This document shows, piece after piece, positions 1 through 5,866 of a stretch of 8,955 bases of DNA. The stretch is taken from contig JAQBBZ010000332.1 in NCBI GenBank assembly GCA_032125735.1, positions 1 to 8,955 on the forward strand. The letters run 5' to 3'. The notes under the pieces were generated by a model. The model searched no databases and had not been told where the DNA came from. It saw only the letters and a program-made list of their open reading frames with translations. The position numbers were made by a program, and so were the translations under genes. Position 1 is the first letter of the stretch. Each line of letters begins with the position of its first letter. Origin of the DNA: Labilibaculum sp032125735 (GTDB taxonomy: Bacteria > Bacteroidota > Bacteroidia > Bacteroidales > Marinifilaceae).

Positions 1-296
1 TGGATGAAATTTTGAGAGGAACCAATTCGAAAGACAAGCATACCGGATCGCGCGCACTAATTAAGCAATTGGTGAAACACAATGCCGTTGCGATGGTGGC
101 AACACATGATTTGGAATTATCGATACTGGAAGAAGAATTACCAGGACAGGTTGAGAACCGCTTTTTCGATATAAAAATTGATGGAGATCAACTTTATTTC
201 GATTATAAAGTACAAAATGGATTCTGTAAGACCTTTAACGCTCCTATTTTAATGAAGAAAATGGGAATTGATTTGGAAATACTAAATGAGGCTTAA
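1..296 (+). CDS. MutS-family ATPase, C-terminal end (partial, 5' end outside window)
   Basis: The frame is open from the window edge (first complete codon at position 3, Asp) to TAA at 294-296, giving about 97 residues of the ATPase domain (MutS domain V). It begins inside the Walker B region with DEILRGTNSKDKHTGS, equivalent to DEIGRGTST in MutS, and continues with ATHDLEL, equivalent to the conserved His-containing ATH motif. The TTG at 12 is internal and not a start. The ILRGTNSKDKHTGS version and the tail FNAPILMKKMGIDLEI resemble, from memory, the shorter MutS-like proteins of Bacteroidota that have N-terminal membrane segments, not canonical MutS1. The ATPase activity is therefore likely, but a role in mismatch repair is not established. 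The N-terminal domains that would settle the subfamily lie outside the window. The gene converges on lgt and shares a hairpin terminator with it. Confidence 0.85.
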   Translation, partial: DEILRGTNSKDKHTGSRALIKQLVKHNAVAMVATHDLELSILEEELPGQVENRFFDIKIDGDQLYFDYKVQNGFCKTFNAPILMKKMGIDLEILNEA

Positions 297-321
297 GTGC
301 AGTTAACCTTAATTAAAAGAT

Positions 322-356
322 AAAAAAAAGCCGAATCAGAAGTGATTCGGCTTTTT
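322..356. terminator. Bidirectional rho-independent terminator between the mutS-like gene and lgt
   Basis: A perfect 9-bp stem, gccgaatca (330-338) and tgattcggc (343-351), has a 4-base loop. It is preceded by eight A (322-329) and followed by five T (352-356), so it has a U-tract in both directions. It lies 25 nt after the + strand stop and 20 nt after the lgt stop on the - strand, as expected for a shared terminator of convergent genes. Confidence 0.93.
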
Positions 357-371
357 CAATACTTTATTTTA

Positions 372-1175
372 TTATGCTGCAGATTTAATTCTAAAAGACC
401 GGATCAAAAAGAACAATCCGACCAAAACGAAAGGGATACTTAATAACTGTCCCATATTCAACAACATATTTTCTTCAAAAGCTTCTTGATTTTCTTTGAT
501 AAACTCTATAAAGAAACGGGCTGTGAAAATCATTACGAAGAATGCTCCAAACAGTCTTCCGCTGTATTGTTTTGCATTGGTTTTCCAATACATAAACGAC
601 AGAACAAGAAATGAAATTAAATAACAAATTGCTTCGTACAATTGAGCTGGATGTCGTGGCAATTTTGGCTCATAAATAGATGCTCTGATGAATTGAAACC
701 CCCATTCAGAATGAGTTTGAGTTCCAATAATTTCAGAATTCATCAAATTACCCAAACGAATAAAACATCCCGCCAAAGCAACTGGAATTACAACGTAATC
801 CAATATCCAAAGCATTGATTTTTTGCTTACTTTCTTTGAATAAAACCACAAAGCCACTAGAATTCCTATAGTAGCACCATGAGAAGCCAATCCTCCACGC
901 CAAATTTTAATAATTTCGGCTGGATGCTGAGAATAGAATTCCCATCCATAAAAGAACACGTGACCCAAACGGGCTCCTACAACAGTTGCAATCATGGTGT
1001 AGAGAAACAACTTATCAAGCCATTCCAATTTAATACCATCTTTCTTAAACATTTTTTCTACCAGATAATATCCCAGCAAAAAACCTAATGCGAAAAGTAA
1101 TCCGTACCAACGAACTGCTATTGGACCGATTTTAAATATTTCCGGGTCGATATCCCAAAGAATTGAAAGCAACAT
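372..1175 (-). CDS. lgt: Prolipoprotein diacylglyceryl transferase (Lgt)
   Basis: Lgt is the inner-membrane enzyme that transfers diacylglycerol from phosphatidylglycerol to the lipobox cysteine of prolipoproteins, the first step of lipoprotein maturation. The 267-residue protein has the usual length and a multi-spanning hydrophobic profile. Family motifs are in order: VRWYG (21-25, Tyr24), GARLGH (67-72), GGLASHG (94-100, His99), the Lgt signature around RLGNLMNSEIIG (140-151, with Arg140, Asn143, Glu148 and Gly151), HPAQLYE (175-181) and ARFFIEF (219-225, with Arg220). These correspond by my alignment from memory to the essential Tyr26, His103, Arg143, Asn146, Gly154 and Arg239 of the E. 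coli enzyme. The ATG at 1175-1173 is chosen because the N-terminus matches the family start, and the leader before it is A-rich. It follows secA on the same strand with a strong hairpin between them, and I found no clear TAnnTTTG promoter of its own. Confidence 0.97.
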   Translation of the reverse strand: MLLSILWDIDPEIFKIGPIAVRWYGLLFALGFLLGYYLVEKMFKKDGIKLEWLDKLFLYTMIATVVGARLGHVFFYGWEFYSQHPAEIIKIWRGGLASHGATIGILVALWFYSKKVSKKSMLWILDYVVIPVALAGCFIRLGNLMNSEIIGTQTHSEWGFQFIRASIYEPKLPRHPAQLYEAICYLISFLVLSFMYWKTNAKQYSGRLFGAFFVMIFTARFFIEFIKENQEAFEENMLLNMGQLLSIPFVLVGLFFLIRSFRIKSAA

Positions 1176-1197
1176 ATGTGTTTTTTTAAGTTTGGTA

Positions 1198-1261
1198 AGA
1201 AAAACTAAATGGATTGTTTCGACTTGCGAAACAATCCATGTGAATTTAGTATGATTTTTTT
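1198..1261. terminator. Long hairpin between secA and lgt, probable secA terminator
   Basis: A perfect 13-bp stem, atggattgtttcg (1209-1221) and cgaaacaatccat (1227-1239), has a 5-base loop. Outer arms actaaat (1204-1210) and atttagt (1244-1250) can alternatively extend it past a small internal bulge. An A run (1200-1204) lies on the left and seven T (1255-1261) on the right, so the - strand transcript leaving secA reads the stem and then ATTTAGTTTTTC. It starts about 22 nt after the secA stop. The U-tract on the - strand is interrupted, so partial readthrough into lgt, whose start is only about 28 nt further on, is possible. Confidence 0.7.
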
Positions 1262-1272
1262 AATTATGGAAA

Positions 1273-4200
1273 TTAAGCCGGAATTCCTTTTCCATGACAT
1301 TGTTTGAATTTTTTACCACTACCACAAGGACAAGACTCATTTCTACCCACTTTTTGAGCTACGCGTATCGGTTCTAATTTTTGAGGTTCCGATTTTTCTC
1401 TGCGTCCTCCTACTTCTTCTTTCGTGGTTTTCAAATTACTTAAATCTGTTCTTTTACGATCTTCTGCCTTACGAACATTTTCAGGATCTGACAATGGAAT
1501 ATGACCTTTCATTAAACTACTAACAACATTCTTATTTGCAGTCTCAATCATTATTTTAAACAAATTGAAGGATTCGAATTTGTAAATCAATAATGGATCT
1601 TTTTGCTCGTAAGATGCATTCTGAACTGATTGTTTTAAGTCATCCATCTCACGTAAGTGCTCTTTCCACAAATCATCGATAGTCGACAATATAGAAGCCT
1701 TTTCAAAAGAACGAACCAAATCTTCAGCCTTGCTATCGTAGGCCTTCTTTAAGTTGGTTACTACCTGGAACATTTTAGAGCCGTCGGTAAATGGAACTAC
1801 AATATTCTCATATATTTCCGCTTTCGATTCGTATACATTTTTAATTACAGGAAAAGCTTGTCTACTAATTGCTTCTACTTTTCGCTTATAATTCTCCAAA
1901 ACTACTGCGTAAATTTTATCAGCAATTACTTCCGGCTTCTCCTTCATGAATTCCTCTTGGCTTACTGGAGGTTCTGCTGCGAAAGTACGGATTAATTCCA
2001 TTTTGAATTCCTCAAAATCACCACCATGATACTCATTTGCAATCAATTCAGACAAATCAAACATCATATTGGCAATATCAACCTGAATACGCTCACCAAA
2101 TAATGCATGGCGTCGACGCTTATAGATAACCTCACGTTGCGAGTTCATTACATCATCATACTCCAATAATCTCTTACGAATACCGAAGTTATTTTCTTCC
2201 ACTTTTTTCTGAGCACGCTCTATCGATTTAGTAATCATGCTATGCTGAATTACCTCTCCATCTTTCAGTCCCATTCTATCCATCAACTTCACAATACGAT
2301 CTGAGCTAAACAAACGCATCAAATCATCTTCCAAAGACACAAAGAATTGAGAAGTTCCAACATCACCCTGACGACCGGCACGACCACGTAACTGACGGTC
2401 AACACGACGAGAATCATGACGTTCTGTACCAATAATAGCCAAACCACCTGCAGCCTTCACTGCCTCGGTAAGCTTAATATCCGTACCACGACCAGCCATA
2501 TTGGTTGCAATGGTTACTGTTCCTGATTGTCCAGCCTCTGCAACAATATCCGCTTCACGCTGATGTAATTTTGCATTCAGTACATTGTGCTTAATTCCTT
2601 TAATCTTAAGCATACGACCTAACAATTCGGAAATTTCAACAGAAGTTGTACCCACTAAAACCGGACGACCAGCTTCAACGAGATCTACAATTTCGTCAAT
2701 TACAGCACTATATTTTTCACGTTTTGTCTTGTAAACTAAATCTTCCCGGTCATCACGACAAATTGGACGGTTAGTTGGAATCACAACCACCTCTAATTTA
2801 TAGATATCCCAAAGTTCTCCTGCTTCCGTTTCTGCCGTACCAGTCATACCTGAAAGCTTGCTATACATTCTAAAGTAATTCTGAAGTGTAATGGTAGCAA
2901 ATGTTTGAGTTGCAGCCTCCACTTTAACATTTTCTTTAGCTTCTATCGCCTGGTGTAAACCATCTGAGTAACGACGACCTTCCATGATACGCCCTGTTTG
3001 CTCATCAACAATCTTCACCTTACCATCCATCATAACGTACTCTACATCTTTTTCGAAAAGAGTATAAGCTTTTAATAGTTGGTTAATTGTATGCACTCTT
3101 TCTGATCTTACCGAGTAAGCCTGAATCATTTCATCTTTCTTAGCTAATTTTTCTTCATCCGAAAGATTTGATTTTTCAATCACTGCTACTTCTGATCCGA
3201 TATCTGGTAACACAAAGAAACCTGAATCTTCAACATCAGCACTAATAAGGTCAATTCCTTTATCAGTAAGTTCAATAGAATTATGCTGTTCATCAATAAC
3301 AAAAAACAACTCATCAGTAATGATGTGCATATTTTTGTTATTCTCTTGCATGTAGAAATTTTCCGTTTTCAAAAGATTGGCCTTATTACCATGCTCACTT
3401 AAGAATTTAATAAGTGGCTTCATTTTAGGCAGACCTTTATAAGTTCTAAGCAATAGTCTTGCTCCTTCCTCCAAATCCTTTTTATCTTCGCTGTTCAATA
3501 ATTTTTTAGAATCGGTAAAAATCTTCATTACCAAATCATTCTGAGCTTTCACCAATTTTTGAACCTTAGGTTTCAAATCATCAAACTGTTGATGCTCACC
3601 TCTTGGAATTGGACCGGAAATAATCAACGGAGTACGTGCATCATCAACTAAAACCGAGTCAACTTCATCGACAATAGAATAGTTGTGGCGGCGTTGAACC
3701 AAATCCTTAGGATTTGTCGCCATATTATCACGCAAGTAATCAAAACCAAACTCATTATTTGTTCCAAAAGTAATATCAGAAGCATAGGCTTTTCTACGCG
3801 CATCTGAATTTGGAGAGTGTTTGTCAATACAATCCACTGACAATCCGTGAAATTGATACAATGGTCCCATCCATTCCGAGTCACGTTTTGCCAAGTAATC
3901 ATTCACGGTAATTAAGTGAACACCTCTACCAGTTAATGCATTCAAAAATACAGGTAAGGTAGCTACAAGAGTTTTACCCTCACCTGTTGCCATCTCTGCA
4001 ATTTTACCTTGATGAAGAACAGTACCACCAATCAACTGAACATCGTAATGAATCATGTTCCAAGTAATCTCAGTTCCACCCGCAGTCCATGAATTAAAAT
4101 AAACAGCAGTATCGCCATCTATCTGTATATTGTCGTAATAGGGAGCTAAATCTCTATCAAATTTAGATGCTGTTACTTCCAACTCTGCATTTTCGGTAAA

Positions 4201-4569
4201 TCTACGAGCCGTATCTTTTACAATGGCAAAAGCAGTAGGAAGAATCTCATTTAATACTTCTTCTATTTTGTCATCAATTTTCTTTTCAATTCCGTCAATA
4301 TGATCGTAGATTTCTTCTCGTTCATTGATGGATAATCCTCCTGCCTCAATCTTTTCTTTAAGACTTTCTATTTCATCTTTTTCTGCTTGAATGAAATCCT
4401 GAATACGTTGCTTCAACTTAGCTGTTTCTCCACGAAGATCGTCAGTACTTAAAACTGTAATTCTCTCGTATTCTGCTTTAATCTGCCCTAAATAAGGACT
4501 CAATTCTTTAAGATCTCTATCTGACTTATTACCAAACAGTTTACCTAATGTGTTATTTATAAAACTCAT
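1273..4569 (-). CDS. secA: Preprotein translocase ATPase subunit SecA
   Basis: SecA is the ATP-driven motor that pushes preproteins through SecYEG. The 1098-residue protein shows, in order: Walker A in MATGEGKT (193-200), Walker B and helicase motif II DEVDSVLVDDAR (301-312), KLSGMTGTAETE (571-582), ATNMAGRGTDIKL (688-700), GRAGRQGD (729-736), the helical scaffold segment LWKEHL (967-972), and a C-terminal zinc-binding tail with Cys1080, Cys1082, Cys1091 and His1092 that binds SecB or ribosomes in other bacteria. It is about 200 residues longer than the 901-residue E. coli protein. The extra length is mainly a charged, coiled-coil-like stretch near 52-106 and an insertion in the preprotein cross-linking region near 325-440, as I recall for Bacteroidota SecA. 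The ATG at 4569-4567 gives the family-typical start FINNTLGKLFGNKS. The gene lies 103 nt downstream of a small exported protein gene that may regulate it. Confidence 0.99.
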   Translation of the reverse strand: MSFINNTLGKLFGNKSDRDLKELSPYLGQIKAEYERITVLSTDDLRGETAKLKQRIQDFIQAEKDEIESLKEKIEAGGLSINEREEIYDHIDGIEKKIDDKIEEVLNEILPTAFAIVKDTARRFTENAELEVTASKFDRDLAPYYDNIQIDGDTAVYFNSWTAGGTEITWNMIHYDVQLIGGTVLHQGKIAEMATGEGKTLVATLPVFLNALTGRGVHLITVNDYLAKRDSEWMGPLYQFHGLSVDCIDKHSPNSDARRKAYASDITFGTNNEFGFDYLRDNMATNPKDLVQRRHNYSIVDEVDSVLVDDARTPLIISGPIPRGEHQQFDDLKPKVQKLVKAQNDLVMKIFTDSKKLLNSEDKKDLEEGARLLLRTYKGLPKMKPLIKFLSEHGNKANLLKTENFYMQENNKNMHIITDELFFVIDEQHNSIELTDKGIDLISADVEDSGFFVLPDIGSEVAVIEKSNLSDEEKLAKKDEMIQAYSVRSERVHTINQLLKAYTLFEKDVEYVMMDGKVKIVDEQTGRIMEGRRYSDGLHQAIEAKENVKVEAATQTFATITLQNYFRMYSKLSGMTGTAETEAGELWDIYKLEVVVIPTNRPICRDDREDLVYKTKREKYSAVIDEIVDLVEAGRPVLVGTTSVEISELLGRMLKIKGIKHNVLNAKLHQREADIVAEAGQSGTVTIATNMAGRGTDIKLTEAVKAAGGLAIIGTERHDSRRVDRQLRGRAGRQGDVGTSQFFVSLEDDLMRLFSSDRIVKLMDRMGLKDGEVIQHSMITKSIERAQKKVEENNFGIRKRLLEYDDVMNSQREVIYKRRRHALFGERIQVDIANMMFDLSELIANEYHGGDFEEFKMELIRTFAAEPPVSQEEFMKEKPEVIADKIYAVVLENYKRKVEAISRQAFPVIKNVYESKAEIYENIVVPFTDGSKMFQVVTNLKKAYDSKAEDLVRSFEKASILSTIDDLWKEHLREMDDLKQSVQNASYEQKDPLLIYKFESFNLFKIMIETANKNVVSSLMKGHIPLSDPENVRKAEDRKRTDLSNLKTTKEEVGGRREKSEPQKLEPIRVAQKVGRNESCPCGSGKKFKQCHGKGIPA

Positions 4570-4598
4570 TTTGATTTGTTGATTTCGATGTGTAAAAT

Positions 4599-4622
4599 GT
4601 TTTCAACGATAAAGCTGAAAAC
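4599..4622 (-). promoter_or_regulatory. Inverted repeat (hairpin) in the secA leader
   Basis: On the - strand the arms GTTTTCA (4622-4616) and TGAAAAC (4605-4599) are perfect 7-bp complements around a 10-nt loop, ending 29 nt before the secA ATG. The pairing is seen directly; a regulatory role is inference. A weak promoter-like box, TAGTTTTC (4624-4617, one mismatch to TAnnTTTG), overlaps it, but I see no -33 element at the expected spacing. Confidence 0.4.
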
Positions 4623-4644
4623 TAATAAAATATAACAAGTGAAA

Positions 4645-4666
4645 TTCCCTGTCGAAAAACAGGAAA
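4645..4666 (-). promoter_or_regulatory. Hairpin just after the small upstream gene, in the secA leader
   Basis: On the - strand TTTCCTGT (4666-4659) can pair with ACAGGGAA (4652-4645), giving 8 bp including one G-U pair and a 6-nt loop. It begins 6 nt after the stop of the small gene. What follows is only moderately U-rich, not a clean U-tract, so it is a poor intrinsic terminator and could instead be an attenuator or a leader structure affecting secA. The 3' arm can alternatively pair with AATTCCTG (4718-4711) inside the small gene. Confidence 0.4.
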
Positions 4667-4672
4667 GGAAAG

Positions 4673-5062
4673 TTAAGCTAAAACCGGGGCTCTTATGTGG
4701 AAATCCCCCTCAGGAATTGTACTAAGAACAACTTCTTGTAAAATAAAAAAACATTGCAATGTTTGTGATATTGGAATGCTTTCCAAGGGAATAACTTGAT
4801 CTACTACTGGGAATTTAGGTAAATTCTCAAGTAATGAAAAGGTTTCTACATTTTGAATGTATTTCCCAATCAATTGATCCTGCTCTACGTGAGCTAATAT
4901 TGTTGATGAATAGGATTCATCAAGATTTTGAATATGATCGGCGTACCATTCGGCAAACAGATGATGATCAACAGACATCTCCTGACCACTGGCCACAGGA
5001 ATTGCTGCAGCACAACCTGTGAGCACACAAAATACTACTATTAAATACCTATTCATATCCAT
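4673..5062 (-). CDS. Small exported protein upstream of secA; candidate SecM-like arrest peptide
   Basis: I do not recognise a family. From the ATG at 5062-5060 the protein has 129 residues (127 from the ATG at 5056-5054). The in-frame TTG at 5071 overlaps a promoter box and is rejected. The N-terminus MDMNR is followed by a hydrophobic segment (about 6-24) containing a lipobox-like L14-T15-G16-C17 and, further on, a possible signal peptidase I site around A24-S25-G26. The mature part is acidic, with no detectable domain. A hydrophobic stretch CFFILQEVVL (104-113) precedes the C-terminus STIPEGDFHIRAPVLA. Arg124 in RAP is the only arginine after residue 5. Established knowledge: SecM, a secreted protein encoded before secA in E. 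coli, stalls ribosomes at ...GIRAGP near its C-terminus, and other monitoring peptides stall at RAPP or RAPG. Inference: this protein does the same for the downstream secA, 103 nt away. An unrelated small lipoprotein is the alternative. That the gene is real is fairly sure; the arrest role is a hypothesis. Confidence 0.75.
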   Translation of the reverse strand: MDMNRYLIVVFCVLTGCAAAIPVASGQEMSVDHHLFAEWYADHIQNLDESYSSTILAHVEQDQLIGKYIQNVETFSLLENLPKFPVVDQVIPLESIPISQTLQCFFILQEVVLSTIPEGDFHIRAPVLA

Positions 5063-5068
5063 CGAACC

Positions 5069-5098
5069 CAAAAGTAAATATTTTTATTGACTTAACAG
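5069..5098 (-). promoter_or_regulatory. Bacteroidota-type promoter for the small gene and probably secA
   Basis: On the - strand TACTTTTG (5076-5069) matches the -7 consensus TAnnTTTG exactly. Nineteen bases upstream lies CTGT (5098-5095), a weak match to the -33 TTTG. It sits between the ferritin terminator and the small gene, the only place where a promoter for this unit could be. With usual spacing transcription would begin within a few bases of the ATG at 5062, so the mRNA would be leaderless or have a very short leader. Confidence 0.55.
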
Positions 5099-5109
5099 TT
5101 CTACATCAT

Positions 5110-5139
5110 AAAAAAAAGCCTCACTAATGTGAGGCTTTT
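5110..5139. terminator. Rho-independent terminator downstream of ferritin
   Basis: A perfect 7-bp stem, gcctcac (5118-5124) and gtgaggc (5129-5135), has a TAAT loop. It is flanked by eight A (5110-5117) and four T (5136-5139). Read on the - strand it is a GC-rich hairpin followed by eight U, 24 nt after the ferritin stop, which isolates ferritin from the small gene-secA unit. Confidence 0.93.
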
Positions 5140-5159
5140 GATAATATTTTATTTTTTGA

Positions 5160-5672
5160 CTATGCTTGAGTTGCATCAACAAAAACCCGGGCTTTGAATT
5201 CTTTGTCCATCATATACAAACCATGGCCTTTTCCTTCAAACATTCTCAATTGATCAAGAATTTCGTTAACTCCAGCTTCTTCTTCTACCTGCTCATTAAC
5301 AAACCACTGTAAAAAATTTATAGAAGCATGATCTTTCTCTTCAATAGCAACATTAACACAGCCATTAATTAAACCAGTAACGATTTCTTCATGCTTTAAT
5401 GTTTCTTCGAAAATATGCACAACACCATTCCAATCTGAAGGAACTTCAGTAATTGGTTTCAAAACAACTCTTCCTGCTCGTTCATTTACGTAATCCAATA
5501 TTTTCATTGCATGAGAAGTTTCTTCCTGAAACTGTACTTTCATCCAATTTGCAACACCAGGCATTCCATTCGCATTACAATAGTTCGACATTGATAAATA
5601 GAAATAAGCAGACCAAAATTCAGCATTGATTTGCTTGTTCAAGATTTCCTCTACTTTTTTACTGATAGCCAT
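5160..5672 (-). CDS. ftnA: Ferritin, nonheme iron-storage protein (FtnA-like)
   Basis: Ferritin forms a 24-subunit cytosolic shell that oxidises Fe(II) and stores it as mineral. The 170-residue protein has the normal four-helix ferritin length. Ferroxidase ligands are present: Glu18, Glu51 and His54 (in QEETSH), Glu95 (in LKHEE), Gln128 and Glu131 (in NEQVEEE), with Tyr25 nearby. Glu50, Glu127 and Glu130 are in place for the third iron site known from E. coli FtnA. The motifs NFLQWFVNEQ and GLYMMDKE are typical of bacterial nonheme ferritins. No haem-ligand methionine arrangement of bacterioferritin is evident. The ATG at 5672-5670 begins the family-typical MAISKKVEEILNKQIN. It has its own likely promoter and a strong terminator, so it is probably monocistronic. 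I see no recognisable iron-regulator site. Confidence 0.97.
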   Translation of the reverse strand: MAISKKVEEILNKQINAEFWSAYFYLSMSNYCNANGMPGVANWMKVQFQEETSHAMKILDYVNERAGRVVLKPITEVPSDWNGVVHIFEETLKHEEIVTGLINGCVNVAIEEKDHASINFLQWFVNEQVEEEAGVNEILDQLRMFEGKGHGLYMMDKEFKARVFVDATQA

Positions 5673-5709
5673 AATGTATAATATTTTTAAGTATGTTCAA
5701 ATTCTATCT

Positions 5710-5717
5710 CAAATGTA
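5710..5717 (-). promoter_or_regulatory. Probable -7 promoter box of the ferritin gene
   Basis: On the - strand TACATTTG (5717-5710) matches the Bacteroidota consensus TAnnTTTG. Usual spacing puts the transcript start near 5703, leaving a leader of about 30 nt before the ferritin ATG. No good -33 TTTG occurs at 19-21 nt; the nearest TTTG is 26 nt upstream (5747-5744). The rest of the 194-base gap between ferritin and icd holds only the icd terminator and a short inverted repeat. Confidence 0.5.
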
Positions 5718-5796
5718 AGAGAAATATGCCAATCTAAGCACTGCAAACCGGAGCTTTCAACCTAATTTAAAATCAAACTAAATACTACGGTTAGAT

Positions 5797-5834
5797 AAAC
5801 AAAATAAGGTCTCCCAGAAGTTGGAAGACCTTAT
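5797..5834 (-). terminator. Rho-independent terminator of icd
   Basis: The arms ataaggtct (5804-5812) and agaccttat (5826-5834) are a perfect 9-bp pair, extended by cc/gg past a one-base bulge. On the - strand the stem is followed by TTTGTTT, a near U-tract. It lies about 33 nt after the icd stop. Confidence 0.8.
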
Positions 5835-5839
5835 ATATT

Positions 5840-5855
5840 ATCCTTTTGAAAGGAT
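5840..5855. repeat. Short perfect inverted repeat after icd
   Basis: atccttt (5840-5846) and aaaggat (5849-5855) are separated by two bases. It lies between the icd stop and the icd terminator. It may be a small 3'-UTR hairpin or chance; there is no further evidence of function. Confidence 0.35.
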
Positions 5856-5866
5856 CTATGTGTTAT

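Noticed and set aside
12..14. TTG as start of a 94-residue gene
   Set aside because: It lies inside the Walker B motif of a MutS-family ATPase whose frame runs to the window edge.
879..1088. 69-residue open frame on the + strand
   Set aside because: It is antisense to lgt, has no recognisable motif, and lgt is certain.
3648..3902. 84-residue open frame on the - strand
   Set aside because: It is an out-of-frame shadow inside secA.
4645..4666. Hairpin after the small gene as a full intrinsic terminator separating it from secA
   Set aside because: The stem is short with a G-U pair and no real U-tract follows, so it is kept only as a possible leader structure.
4834..5022. 62-residue open frame on the + strand
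   Set aside because: It is antisense to the small gene upstream of secA; it has no promoter, motif or context to favour it.
5063..5071. TTG start adding MGS to the small gene upstream of secA
   Set aside because: The TTG overlaps the -7 promoter box and is rarer as a start than the two ATG codons immediately after it.
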